Positions 19,374-30,773 of a stretch of 64,000 nt of DNA are shown piece after piece; within the stretch, counting starts at the first letter, position 1; each line of letters begins with the position of its first letter. The DNA comes from Umbilicaria muhlenbergii (taxonomy: Eukaryota > Ascomycota > Lecanoromycetes > Umbilicariales > Umbilicariaceae): positions 10,381,183 to 10,445,182 of the forward strand of contig KK106981.1 of the NCBI GenBank assembly GCA_000611775.1. The letters run 5' to 3'. The position numbers were made by a program, and so were the translations under genes. Below the pieces are notes generated by a model that searched no databases, was not told the origin of the DNA, and saw only the letters and a list, made by a program, of their open reading frames with translations.

Positions 19374-22300
19374 GCCCAATTTCGGGCAATACACTCCTCA
19401 CTCCTTCTTGCCGTGGATCCCTAGCACTGTTTTGCCTGCGAGGTCTGCCTAGAGGTACTTACACAGACTATGTCACATACTGACATGCTCAGCATCACCT
19501 CGGCCACCACTATACACTGGCTATGACTTGGCGCTAAGTACTACAAAGTACACAAGGCCCCGCCAATCCTTCACATGTATCGAATGCAGCCGCCTCCGCT
19601 ATGCCGCCCCGAGGCCAGTGCTACAGCTACCTTACCTACCTATCCTCGCCCGGACGGCATCACGGTGAGACGGGCATCCTCCAGTGTCACCGATGCCTTC
19701 CCTAGCAGTCAGCTTATGTCTACAGCCGAGATACGTAAGGATGTCAAGATCTACAAGGTCATGTGTAAACTCATGTCTCAGGCGGCGCTGGCCAATAATA
19801 GCATCGACGACACCCAGATACCTTGACATCCTTCATCGATGCTTCCTGCTTCCTTGTTTCGCTCTTTTCAGCTGAGACTTTCTTCGTGGCAGAGTGTGCA
19901 GGCAGAAAGGGGATGCGGCTGCCTAGGACCGGGCTGGGCTCAGCCGCTGCATGAGCTTATTTCCACCTGTGGCGAAGTCAGCGTATCGCTGATCGACCAA
20001 GACCGACATGAAACCGCTCGCTGCGCAGCCTGCGCATTTCCTCTTCAGGGCGGTTCAGCCTGTGGCTATGGTCCATCCGACTGGTGGTCCCGAGTATGGC
20101 TCCGCTCTTCGTCCTGCAAGGGCTCGGCTGGAGAAGTAGAATTGCGAGTGCAGGTGAGGGTGGGCGGGCTTCCACAGCTCCTGCGAGTAGTCGTAGCCGT
20201 GCCACCCACCCGAAAGCAACTGGTACACATTGACTCATTGCTCCATTTGGCGCTGCCGACGCCAACGATGCAACAATTGCTAGCCGGGGTGGAGGCGAAT
20301 CACAAGCACGCGTGACAGCCTTCCCGCAGCGGGGGAAAGATGGTTAAGTTCGAATTCCTTGCCAGCGCAGCAACGAGTCAGCGACACCGTGAGCCTTTCA
20401 CAAAGTCGATGAATACTAATACGAACACTCCAAGTCATGTCTATATTAAAATGCATCAAAATGCCAACGGTGAAGCGACCAGCGGCATTGTTCAGAGCCA
20501 TGATGATGATGGCAATCACGGGTCCCGCTGATCATTCGTAATTCACCAGGATGCTGATCAAGACGATTTGCGTCAGCCAACATCGCTGGCTCGGCCTTTG
20601 TCTGAACTCCGCTTGCTTCGTCCCCGTGACCAGAGCAGGAAAATGCCCAGTGGTGCCAGTGCACTGCATCCGAACTCCCGCAAAATCACCGTGATCGGGC
20701 TAGCCTGGCACCCGTACTGCGTTATACGCCTCTCTGCGCACTCCTACGCACAGGCAAATCTCTTCCGCACCCACATTCGCCACCGCTGGGAAAAGGGCAA
20801 TGTTCATCGTGGCAGGACCAGATCAAATCGGAGAGCCGTCAATCTCGCACCTTGCCACCGTAGAGGCACGAACATGAGTAGAAACAACGGCGCAGTGTGT
20901 TTGGCATCAGATTGCAAATGTGCACCCGCCGGCGGCGTGTCGAGACAGACACACGGCGGATGCAGTGTCGCAGCCAACTAGAAGGCTGGGGGATCGATGT
21001 GTCATTCTAGGCTAAGGAACGAGAGCTGTAGTCAAAACCCCCCCCGGCGCCCTCCCCCCCCCAAAAGAGCCCTCTCTCCAAAGCAGCAACGATGACTCCC
21101 ATAATACAGTGACCGCATTGCGACTTCTCCAGTCTGCGATTGCTGAGTATTATCCATCTGCACACCTCTCCACTCCCGTCCTCTCGTCTTTACGCTTGCT
21201 CGTGTTCTTGTTCCGCTTCTCGTTTGCCTCCTGGTCGTTGCTGGTCTGCACGAAAGCGACCGCGCGATTGTGAGACAAAGCACTCTCCTTAGGTCAGGCT
21301 CCCGCAACCATAGCCAGAAGACTCACAAGCTAAACAGCGAACAGTCATCGCGACGTCAGTCACTATTAAATCGCCACCCAGCCCTTCTGATCCTGCAAGC
21401 GTTTCATTCTCGCCTTTCGCCGCTTGATCATCTCCACGGACCCAGACCCCTACCGGTCCGGTCGCCGCCGCATTAGTCACAGGCTATTGGCCACTGCCAA
21501 TATCTTCAACCATATTCCCCTACTTCACCTCGGCTTAGGGTAATTCACCGTCAGAAATCCTTCGAGTCAATCATCCGCCCTCTCCACTCACTTTGCCTCT
21601 CAAATACAACGTCGCCATCCTGGCCTGACACCTCAAAGACGCTTCAAAACAGTCATATGGTGTCACGTCCCAAGTAATATACCATTCGCCACTGCCGTCT
21701 TTCACACAAACCAGTCACGATGTCTTTCGCGTCAGAACACGAACCTCCAGTCGTCAGTCTTACAAAGTCCACCGTCACCGTCTATTCGAACGATTCCCGT
21801 GTTGGCGGACTCATTTGAATCAATCCCACCGTGTGCATCGATCCTTCGACCTTCGCGACAGCAAATACGTTGTCCACGAGGTTCATATTCAGTTGGATTC
21901 TACTGCTACATGGTCCGGACGGTTCTCTACGGTTGATTTGTACAGACAGACACTGGAGGTATCCACAAGAACATATCGATTTCGGTCCTCGAGCTATCTG
22001 GGCACCACATCATTTTATCATCTCGTATAATACGTCGGTTTCCTGAAGCTCGAATCGTCTTTGGTCTATTCTTGTCTAGATCCCATGTGTTATAGCTGCT
22101 CCGGCGTATTGCATACCTAGGTTGACTGCGGTTATCTTCGCGGCCTCTTGGTGTACATCATCTTGCGATCAGCTACTATACTTCGGGTTTCACTGGACGT
22201 GTTTAGGTGTCAGAGGACCTCCGTCGCCTCTCTACGGCGGAATACTGTACTCGAACTCCTCGAACGGTTTGCCTAACGGTCATCTCCACCCCCCTGCCTC

Positions 22301-22408
22301 GATTGATCTTCTCTTCCGCGCCAGATCAAGCCGAAACCGCATCAAAGCGAACATTCCGCACATCTCTACTACATCACAACCTCCCCCACGACGTGCGCTT
22401 CCCCTCCG

Positions 22409-24669
22409 ATGGACTCTTCGGACGTTGGAGCCCTAGCGCCAACTCCGCTTCGCATCTCTACCAATAACACCAACAATCCTTACGCCTCTGCGGTATCCTC
22501 CGCCGCCTCATCGTCATCCTCTTCGGTCTTCTCTATTGATGCTCCCTCGTCGCAAAGCTCCGTATCATCTTCCTCAAACTCAGTGCACGTGACCTGGGAC
22601 TCGGAAAATCTCGGATCATACTTCCCGGCCGATTACTTTGTACCACATCATGCTACCGCGGCCACTTCCGATGATGCGGTTATTATCACATCCAGACCTG
22701 TTGCGCCTCGGGTAGAGCCGGGCCCTGCGCCTGTCCCTCTGGAGTTCCGACAGCACCCTCGCAGAACTCAACCTTTGGCCCAACAAGATCCACGCAATGG
22801 ATGCGCTGCGACCGTGTGCCCTCGACCACCCCCGCCTCTGGTGAGACAGAGCGATCGGAAACTCAACTTCGTTGATGGCCTTGTCGGTAAGCTGATCTGC
22901 ATCGCATGTGAGAATGATAAGTTAGTTGCTTACTTTCCTTTGTACCTGAAGATACCGCGACCCAAATGGTGGAGACTATATGGCCATTATCAATATTGGC
23001 ATGCACTCGGGACAGTGTCATTGGCGGCAAGAACGTGATCAGTCTGCGCACTTTCGTCCAAGAAGTCTTGAGACGATCACGAACGAGCTACTCGACACTG
23101 CAGGTAGCTCTCTACTATCTTATCCTCATCAAACCTTGTATACCGAAGCACGACTTCACTATGGAGCAATCCGAGGATACACAATCTTCTCGTGCCATGC
23201 AATGTGGTCGACGGATGTTCCTCGCGGCGCTCATTTTGGCTTCGAAATATCTTCAAGATCGGAACTTCTCTGCCCGGGCATGGAGCAAGATATCTGGCCT
23301 TAATACACACGAGATAAACACGAACGAGATGGCATTCCTGGAAGCTGTCAACTGGAAGCTCCACATATCGGAGTCGGTCTTCCAGCGCTGGAGCGATGTC
23401 GTTTTACGATATACCCCTTCCGCGCACTCACCCGGATCTCCGATCTCGTCCATGGTATCTCCAAGCAAATGGAAGGCTGTTATACTCTCACTGACACCGG
23501 ACATTGACAACTTTGATTTCGGATCACTGGCAATGTCTGGTAGCATGTCCCCACCCCGCCGATTTGGTACCACAAGTCCCTTTGGGTTGGCAGATGTCTC
23601 GTCCCCACGTTCTTCGGGATCGAACGACCAGACACCTACAAACCCATTTGTCATCCCACGTGTGCTGGAACCCACTCCGCGTGCATCAAACCCTATCTCC
23701 CAAGCTGTACCGACACTACCTAAGATGGGTCCTCTACCGACGCCGAAGATGACGCCGCAGGCCAGTACCTTCAGCACTCCTGCAGTGAGTGCTACTGGAC
23801 TTTGCCCGGCACGTTCGTCAATGAGTATCGCTATGACCCAAGCTCAGAACGCGAGCTTAGCCAGGACCACCGTTGATACCTGGGGCTGCAAGACTGCAGA
23901 TCAAGGCGCTTTCTCCGCATTCACCCGTCGACCATCGTTGACTGACTCTTCCTCGTCGGTGTCGTCGCCCGAGTCCATGATATCAGATACGTCGACTCGA
24001 TCTTCTCGGTCTTCATCGATCTCATCGCTAGCATCATCCACGTGCGCGCTGCCCCAGCCACGCCTGGCTATGCAAGCGACCCGTCGATGCGCGAACATGC
24101 TATCGTCGAATCCAAAGGAGAACTGTCGCAGCGCCATCCAATCATCGACTGGGGGTGTATGCTGGGGCGCTTTCGTATCTTCCCCAGAATCCTACAGCGG
24201 TCCCATGTCCGACTGCCCAACCCCTCACAACCTCCCTTCCCAACCCGCCAAGAACCACAATAACTCTGCACACGAGGCCGCTCTCGGCCTCCAAGAACTA
24301 GCCCTCAACCGCCAACGCGTCCTCCCACGGCCCAACCTCCCCTCTAAAGGTCGCAAACGCCCTTCCTCCGTGGACCTCTCGCTGCAGCAGAACGTCCGCG
24401 ATCTGATCGCCCCTAAAAACCTCGACGATATCACCAATCACTCACGGAACGGGGATGATGGCACCGTCGTCCCGGACCCTAGACTTGCCGACTCGTTCCT
24501 GGTGAGTAAAGATTCGAAATATTGTCACCGACCTAAACTCTCGGCGCCTTCTTCCAAGGACGGCAGTCGGAAGAGGGCGTGTCGGGGGGAGGAGGCTGTG
24601 AGGCTGGATAAGTTGAGGAAGGAGGCGTTGAGGATGCCGGGGCCGGGGATGTGGGATGGGATTTTATAG
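22409..24669 (+). CDS. Pho85-type cyclin, Pcl5-like
   Basis: Two exons, 22409-22886 and 22952-24669, give 731 residues. The splice joins FVDGLV to DTATQMVETIWPLS, which restores the start of the cyclin box. The N-terminal 150 residues are Ser-rich low complexity. The cyclin fold runs from about 155 to 300: IWPLSIL, FVQEVLRRSRTSYSTLQVAL, RRMFLAALILASKYLQDRN, and FLEAVNWKLHI. The long Ser/Pro-rich C-terminal region ends in RKEALRMPGPGMWDGIL, a tail that I recall as typical of filamentous-fungal Pcl5 homologues. Such cyclins direct the Pho85/PHOA kinase in the nucleus, with links to Gcn4/CpcA turnover and nutrient control. The start is the first ATG in frame; the leader upstream has several short ORFs that may temper translation. 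Confidence 0.88.
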
Positions 24670-25201
24670 TTGAGTTGGTGGGAGTGTGGATGGGGATGGG
24701 GGTGGAGGCGGAGGGGGGCGGGTTGTGGCCTAAGCTTGGCTTGGCTTGGCTTGGCTTGATCGTCTCGCTATTCGCAATATCTTGTCATCTATCTTATGTG
24801 GAGGGGGGGTGGAGTGGAAGGAATGGGACCGAATGGAATGAAGGGCAGGAGTGCATATTGCTTGGCGCGGATGGGTCTGGTCTTTTGTATCCATCTCGGC
24901 GTGGATCGGTACGGTTGGGACTGATATCTTTAAGTGGGGTTGGGGTTGTGGAGGGATGGGGAGGGGATGGAACGGTGAAAGGATGGAGATGGGATACGGG
25001 TGTATTTAGTAATACCATTGGAACCTTTTAAACTTCTACATGGGTCTGAAATGCTGGATTGTGCCGTGATGTGGTCGCTTCACTAGAGGGGTGTTTGAAA
25101 GACGGAGGATGGAGGAATGTAGCAATCGGGTCGACGAGAAACCTAAATCCACATCCAAGTCCTTTCGATGGTGGTAGGGGTACAGGTCTAGACGCCACTG
25201 G
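24670..25201. other. intergenic between cyclin and DUF2461 gene
   Basis: No gene. G-rich 3' sequence after the cyclin includes five tandem CTTGG units at about 24741-24766. The two flanking genes converge here. Confidence 0.6.
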
Positions 25202-27155
25202 CTATTCCGAGCCCGACTCCTCCCCCTCCCCTTCATCCTCCCCCTCCTCCCCCTCCTCCTCCTCCTGCTCCGCCTGGTGGCCGTTGAGGCACTAGGGCCT
25301 CTGTACATGCAACATGAATGACATGCTGATGCCAGGTGAGCACTTGATACTGCAGAGGGGTCATGAGTCAAGAAGCTGCTCAGGGTGAAGGAGCTCTGAG
25401 TGAAGCTGTTCTGAGTGAAGAAGCTGCTCCCTCACTCATCAGCTCTCAATGAGTGACAGGTCTCACTCTCTTACTTGTTAATGTTCAGATGATAAGATTG
25501 AGGAGCCTGCTCATCAGTCTGAAAAGAGTGATGAGGCTGTGTTTTCTGAGTGAACCTCTGTAAATAAGTAAATAGTTGCTTTCTGCGTTTAGCATTTTGA
25601 TGTTCAGTGTTTAGCATTCAGCGTTTAATGTTCTTTATCAGTGATCATTTGTAGGCATGAGCAGCCTCATTATGATGATATTAAATGTATTACTGTGAAG
25701 GAGTTTTTCCTTGTTTAACATTCTCCCTCAAAGTTTCAGCAAGTCATATGAGTTTTAACTGCTGATGATGACTTCTGAATGTGTCTTTTGTCAACACCTT
25801 TGTTCCCCGCCACTCCCAACCAGCAAGCAAAGAAGAAAATCCACCCACGAACCTTCGGCCGCGTCTTCAACATCCCCTCCTGATTCCCCGCCACAAACTT
25901 CTCCACCACCCCACCCACATCCTCGCGCACCCCGCCCAGAAACTCCCCCCGCAACCTCGGCGCAAGCAAGACGCGTTTCAGCCTCTCCGAATGCCCATCC
26001 ACCGCCTGCCGCAGCAGAGCCAGGGGCGCGGACTCGGGATGCCAGAGGCCGGCGCCGAGGAAGCTGTTCGACGGCGCGATTTGCAGGTAGTAGCCTGCGT
26101 AGGGGCCTTTGCGGCCGGTGCGGGACCAGGCGGCGGAGAAGTAGGTCTGCGGGCGTGGTTGGCGGTGGGGTTGGGAGAAGGGGGAAGGGGAGGAGGGGGA
26201 GGAGAGGAGAGGAGGGGATAGCGGAGGGGAGGGCAGGTACCTTGTAGGGAGTCGGGTCGGGACTGAAGCGGATGTCGCGGTATATGCGGAAGGTCTTGGG
26301 GAAACGGAGATATTAGCCGCCACCCGGGGGCCCTTGGGTTTGGGTTACGAGATCTTTGGGTGGGAGCTCGGGGATGGTTTCGTCTTTCTCGATGATTTTT
26401 TCCGTGAGCCGCTCGACGAAGGTGTCGAAGTCTTTTTTCGACTGGCGGTAATCCGCATCGTGGACTACCCAACCACCGCGAAAACCAACCCATGTCAGCC
26501 ACAGCCACCACGGATCCTCTCAACCCTAGTGAGTGCTCCACTCCGACCGACTTTTTACTGGAGAGGAAGACTCACCTTTCAACCACTCGCGATCGTTGTT
26601 CTCCCTCAACTCCCCCAGGAAAACCATCGTGTTCGGATGTATCCTCCCGTCTTCATACCGCACCCCGCCTTCCCCCCTCGCCTTCGGTAATTTGATAAAC
26701 ACCTGCTTCCCCGGCCCCAACCCAGTCTTCACGCCCGGTCTCCACAGTTCCTGCCCTTTGGCCGCTTCCGCTGCCACCCCGCCGCTACTCGGGCGGCCCC
26801 GTTTTCGCTTGGTCCGTCTGGTGTCTTCGTTGGAGGAGGAGGCGGACTCGTCTTCATCTTCTTCTTCGTCGGTCGAAGAGCTGGGAGGGGAGGAGACGGC
26901 GCTGACGGAGGCGTCTTCGTCCTCGTAGCCGGATCCTTCGTTGGCGATCTCGGATTCGGGCTCGGTGGAGGAGGGGGGGTGGGAGAAGTATTTGCTCTTT
27001 TTGGGGGTTGAGGATTTGGGGATGGGAGAGGATTTGAGGCGTTTGGAGGTGCGGGGGGTGGTGTTTGCGGGGTTGGAGGCGAGGGTGCGGCGTTTGAGGG
27101 GGGTGGTGGTGGGGGCGGGTACGGGTGCGGGTTTGGTGGAGGCGCGGCGGGGCAT
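25202..27155 (-). pseudogene. DUF2461 (TIGR02453) family gene interrupted near its 3' end
   Basis: Exons 27155-26576, 26464-26349, 26294-26241 and 26146-25853 join in frame to 348 residues. They comprise a basic, acidic and Ser-rich N-terminus from MPRRASTKP, then the DUF2461 core: GRIHPNTMVFLGELRENND, DADYRQSKKDFDTFVERL, TFRIYRDIRFSPDPTPYK, YFSAAWSRTGRKGPYAGYY. After GMLKTRPK the family normally continues with a G-Y/F-D...HPDIDLLR-type segment. Here a stop-bounded 38-codon read-through into unrelated CpG-poor DNA follows (ending 25736). The natural acidic C-terminus, NGHQAEQEEEEGEEG..., ending in a TAG at 25204-25202, is still present on the far side. About 50-70 conserved residues are missing. 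GTTCGT after the last AAG could be a donor, but I see no exon for the lost part. The biochemical role of the family is unknown to me. An earlier in-frame Met at 27239 exists, but MPRRAST is the likelier start. Confidence 0.75.
25293..25846. mobile_element. CpG-depleted insertion inside the DUF2461 gene
   Basis: About 500-550 bp of AT-richer sequence lie between the two parts of the DUF2461 gene. I count only two CG dinucleotides between 25300 and 25790, against dense CG in the exons on both sides. It has internal short repeats (GAGTGAAGAAGCTGCTC and TTTAGCATT types) and no ORF worth naming. The class is unknown: I could not find terminal repeats or a target-site duplication by eye, so a small non-autonomous element or a solo terminal repeat are both possible. 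The loss of gene sequence beside it suggests that a deletion accompanied or followed insertion. Confidence 0.5.
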
Positions 27156-27459
27156 TATTGTAAAGGGACGGAGGGGAAGTAGAAGAGGATTGCGGGATTT
27201 AGTGATTTTGGTTTGGTTGAGGGGAGCTGGAGCGTGCAATGGGTTGATGGGGAGGTTGTGGGAGGGTTGGCATAGAGATAGGAGGCGCGTGAGGTAATCG
27301 AAGCGGACACGCGCTGGGACTAGCTAGATCTGGAAGGTTTATCAACTTCTATCAAATGCGGGTTTTCGGTTGGCCCTATCATCGTAGACCAACTTCAGGG
27401 CTTGGTAACTAGGAGTCCAACACAAAAATGCTATAGCCCCTGCATGTCGACCAGCAAGT
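27156..27459. promoter_or_regulatory. shared divergent promoter, DUF2461 / TYW3
   Basis: A 304-bp gap between two divergently transcribed genes must hold both promoters. It is mostly G-rich on the plus strand near the DUF2461 start and balanced near TYW3. I see no TATA box or clear operator. Confidence 0.5.
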
Positions 27460-28481
27460 ATGCCCGCTATCCCGGCAGCTTTCACACACAAGAAGCAAAG
27501 GATTTTAGAATCCCTTGCAATCCCAGACGCAGAATACACGGATCTTTCACCCAAAGGATCAGTCGACGAAGGCATCAAAGACCTAATCAGTAAGATCAAT
27601 GGACTGGATGGCATTGTGACTACGAGCAGCTGTGCAGGACGGATCAGCGTCTTCTTAGAGGGTAGTAAAGAGCAGCATCAATCTACTGACGAGGGAAATT
27701 CAGAAGTGTCGGGAGAGCAATCGTTGCAAGCTACAGTACCAGGAGGAAAAGGCGGAGGTGGCAGATGGCTTTTTGTGTCTCACGATCCTCTGATTGTACC
27801 GCGAAAGGCGGATACGGGAGACAAACCTCTATCTAGACTCTTCGGATTATCTACCCAAGAACATATACCCGAATTTCTAGATCTAAGCAAAACACGTTTT
27901 GTAAGATTTCAATTCGAGCCCATGGTGAGCCGCAGTTGTATGGATGCAAAGATCCAAGACATCCCACTGAACTCTTGTAGATCCTCCATATCATGACTGC
28001 ATCTTTGCAGCATGCCCAGCGTGTATTGCCCGCGGCCATCAATGCCGGCTTCCGAGAAAGCGGAGTCCAAAGCCTCAAGAATCTAGTTGATCCCAACGCC
28101 TTCCCCATGGTCGCGGTGCGAACAGCTGGTCTTGCTCTCGGCTCTGTCATTGGTTGCACAACGGATGGCGAGGGTGATTTCGAAGTTCTAAGCTTGGTGA
28201 ACGAAGGCTATCTGCAGATCCTAGTGAACATTGCCAATGAACGATTCCAGGCGAATACGGAGAGAATCGAGAGATTCAGCGCACAACTCTTCAAGAGCAG
28301 GACTACCCGAGATATCGAGTGGGAAGACCCAGAAGCTCGCTGGGAGCGCAAGCGTGCCGAGGGCTTGAGGCGACGGCAGGAGGTGCATGAGTCCAGAGCT
28401 GCCACGAATGCAGTTTGCATTGAGTCCAAAGACCGAGGAGAGGGCGACAACCTAGAAATCTTAACTCTTCCGTCGACCTGA
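27460..28481 (+). CDS. TYW3: tRNA wybutosine-synthesizing protein 3 (TYW3)
   Basis: Two exons, 27460-27924 and 27981-28481, give 321 residues; the 56-nt intron has GTGAGC at its start and TTGTAG at its end. The TYW3 methyltransferase fold is seen from the N-terminus: FTHKKQRILESL, then GLDGIVTTSSCAGRISVFLEG near 48-68, then GGRWLFVSHDPL, RFVRFQFEPM, and in exon 2 AGFRESGVQSL, AVRTAGLALGSVIG and VNEGYLQILVNIANERFQAN. TYW3 acts in the cytosol in the fourth enzymatic step of wybutosine formation at position 37 of tRNA-Phe, methylating the tricyclic intermediate. The insertion of Gly- and Ser-rich residues near 70-105 is lineage variation. It is transcribed divergently from the DUF2461 gene. Confidence 0.93.
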
Positions 28482-29345
28482 AAGGCTTCCAACCTGTGAG
28501 GCGCATCCATTCTTTCATATTGGGCATAACGCCTACTCCGATTTATTGTCTGTCTTACCCTGGAGTTCCCCCCACCTGCTAGAGCGGTATTCTCCTGGTG
28601 GTCAGAGAATCTCCTCTCAAAACGGGACTTAAAAAACACCTTCGATTGTTAATTCGATGCATCTGTAACCTGAAATATAAAAGTCAACCCGGAGTAGTCA
28701 ATTCTTACAATCACAATGACACCGACATCTCATTCTTCTTGAAGACTCTTGTTCTCTTAACTTGTCTGGACCGACGCATGTAGAGAACGTAGGTTGTAAA
28801 CTTGTAGATCGGGGTGTCGGAACGCAGAACTTCAGAATACGTCAAGCACGAAAAGAGAACAGTCAAGGCGATCACTGCTGTAGCCGTAGTGGCGATTGCA
28901 TTCTCTCAGGTCAGCTTCGGGAACATTCGCAAACCGACCGGTCAGTCTTTATCGACACGGGTGGACGTGGTACTATCTCAAACACAAGAGGACAGATGGT
29001 GCACCAAAGGACACACCTTCAGGTTCAACTAGAATGTTCGGTGTCCACTGCGGCGTGTAATCAAACTGATGTCAAATAATATCAAAGCCAACAATCTACG
29101 GTGCCTAAAGACTTTTCCGCCCCTTAGTAGAAATCGACTACCAACTCCGGTGGCCTGTAACAGCACTGCCGAACTAGCCAGCTATCATCAGCTAGGGCCG
29201 TTGCTTTTCTTCCTTGACTTGCCTCGTCCTCTTGCTTTTTCCTAAGCTGTAGTAGAAGAGGTGATTGTGCTCGGTGAATTGACAGTTGAGGCAGGCGGCA
29301 CTGATGCAACTCATTGCAAGGATTTAATAGAGAACATGAAGTACC
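28482..29345. other. intergenic between TYW3 and a DUF7924 gene
   Basis: No supportable gene. The two flanking genes converge here. Short open frames around 28760-29080 on the plus strand overlap in two frames and show no resemblance to known families. Confidence 0.5.
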
Positions 29346-30773
29346 TTATCGCTTGTCGTGTTTTGCACTTCGAAGTCGTTTCTTCTTTGCAGCTTTAGGT
29401 TTATCGATTGACTCAGGCAAGATGGTGGGAGCAACTTCTTTGGCACGTGTGTATGCGTGGAGGTCATCCTTAGTCCGGCCTGCGCGCTCCTGGGCCCAGT
29501 CTTGAGCATTTCGAAGATGCTTGTATGTCTCCTTAAAGTTTTCCAACGAAGTCCCTGGGTTGTGGGTTTCCAACGGGTATTGATGATATTCCAGACCTGA
29601 GCCCTTCTTTACCACATGATTGCCGTAAACATGGACCGATTCGTTGTTAAGTCCCACAGTTAGAGCTTGCGTCTTGCCGAAAAACTCGGCCGGGTTTTTG
29701 TTCATGTGCTTATGGGTTTCGTATGCGGCATCAACCATCAGTGCTCCGTCATAGGCACACTGCATCTCTGCTGAAGTCATATTGCCGCTAGGGCCTTTCC
29801 ATTCAGCACAGAAGGTCGGCATGGCCAGCTTACACTGAGTCGGGGCAAGTGCACCACCAAGTGCGTCAAAGGCGTCCGGTGGGTACTGGTTCCTGCGGTA
29901 ACTTTCCGAGATGTCTGGCTTGGCATCAGTAAGCCCAACCGTAAGAGGGCTCTCAACCTCGGTCCACTGGAGATTGTAACAGGCTATATAGTCTTGCCTG
30001 TCAGTGTTGGTAGGGTGCTGAGCAAGTATAGGCCAGACATTTGCTTCCACCGAAAGCTCATTCTCACCACACCCGACTTGCTTGACGTATTGATTGTAGG
30101 CTTTCTGGTCTGGTGAATCTGACGAGTCTCGTGCCCTGTCCAAATACTCTTTGACCATAGTGATGTCCTCGGGTTCTTCTGCGTCGTGACGACCGTAGAT
30201 GATGCCATTTTTGTGGAGCTGGATTCCAAAAGCTTTGTCCATAGTGCTATTGATAGTGGTGTTGGTAGTGGTTTTGGCAGTGGTTTCGGCAGTGGTTTCT
30301 TCAGTGGTAGTGGCATTTTTGGACAACGCGGTCAACGGGTCTTTCCTGCGTCGCCCCATGTCTGATCGAGAATGAAACTTTAGATTTCTTATGGTCAAAG
30401 GGGCTCGCTTTAAATGGGGCTTCTCGTCGGTGGTGCTATATTTCTCGTTTTGAGAAAGGGAGTTCGCAGGATGCTCGTTGCCTTGAGTTGCGGGAGGCGA
30501 TAACGACTTCAAGTGAAAGTGTGAGTCGGTGGATTTCGAAGAGTGGTAGACGTTTAACTTCTGCTGTGGCAATATACCTTCTGCTGACCATGTAAGTGCA
30601 TACCACCAGGTTAGAATGGTTATAATGGACTGACCGTGCCCGTTGCGCTCCAGATCCTTTGTTGGCTTTCTCCGCTTGGACGGGAAAATTTGGAAGGAGG
30701 GTTTGCGTTTTCGAAAGGACGGCGGGATATCACACGCGGGAGAGGTGATCAGGGTGCCAGATCGAAGCTGCAT
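29346..30773 (-). CDS. DUF7924-like protein (PD-(D/E)xK nuclease-like), member 1
   Basis: One long frame of 475 codons. The N-terminus is basic (SFRKRKPSFQIFPSKRRKP). A Thr-rich linker (TEETTAETTAKTTTNTT) precedes the conserved region, which has YNLQWTEV, KPDISES near 284 and the E-x-K element FCAEWKGPSG near 320, followed by AEMQCAYDGALMVDAAYE. The D...E-x-K...(Q)xA layout is that of the fungal DUF7924 domain, which I recall as related to PD-(D/E)xK nucleases; the function is unknown. A likely 51-nt intron (complement 30634-30584; GTCAGT...CTAAC...TCAG) lies within the frame. It is a multiple of three and stopless and encodes a hydrophobic ILTWWYALTW patch. Splicing would give 458 residues. 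The C-terminus is Lys/Arg-rich, which suggests a nuclear location. Confidence 0.7.
   Translation of the reverse strand: MQLRSGTLITSPACDIPPSFRKRKPSFQIFPSKRRKPTKDLERNGHGQSIITILTWWYALTWSAEGILPQQKLNVYHSSKSTDSHFHLKSLSPPATQGNEHPANSLSQNEKYSTTDEKPHLKRAPLTIRNLKFHSRSDMGRRRKDPLTALSKNATTTEETTAETTAKTTTNTTINSTMDKAFGIQLHKNGIIYGRHDAEEPEDITMVKEYLDRARDSSDSPDQKAYNQYVKQVGCGENELSVEANVWPILAQHPTNTDRQDYIACYNLQWTEVESPLTVGLTDAKPDISESYRRNQYPPDAFDALGGALAPTQCKLAMPTFCAEWKGPSGNMTSAEMQCAYDGALMVDAAYETHKHMNKNPAEFFGKTQALTVGLNNESVHVYGNHVVKKGSGLEYHQYPLETHNPGTSLENFKETYKHLRNAQDWAQERAGRTKDDLHAYTRAKEVAPTILPESIDKPKAAKKKRLRSAKHDKR

Larger units (their letters stand above)
17888..22408. other. 4.5-kb stretch without a supportable gene
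   Basis: Many short frames are open but none has family resemblance, splice structure or consistent frame bias. It contains an 80-130 bp dispersed/tandem repeat at 18991-19220, a (CTCCAG)n hexamer near 19343, and a poly-C/G tract near 21041-21062. From about 21270 onward it is probably the promoter and long leader of the cyclin gene, with several short upstream ATG frames (for example 21815, 21831 and 22122) that could act as uORFs if transcribed. Confidence 0.5.
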
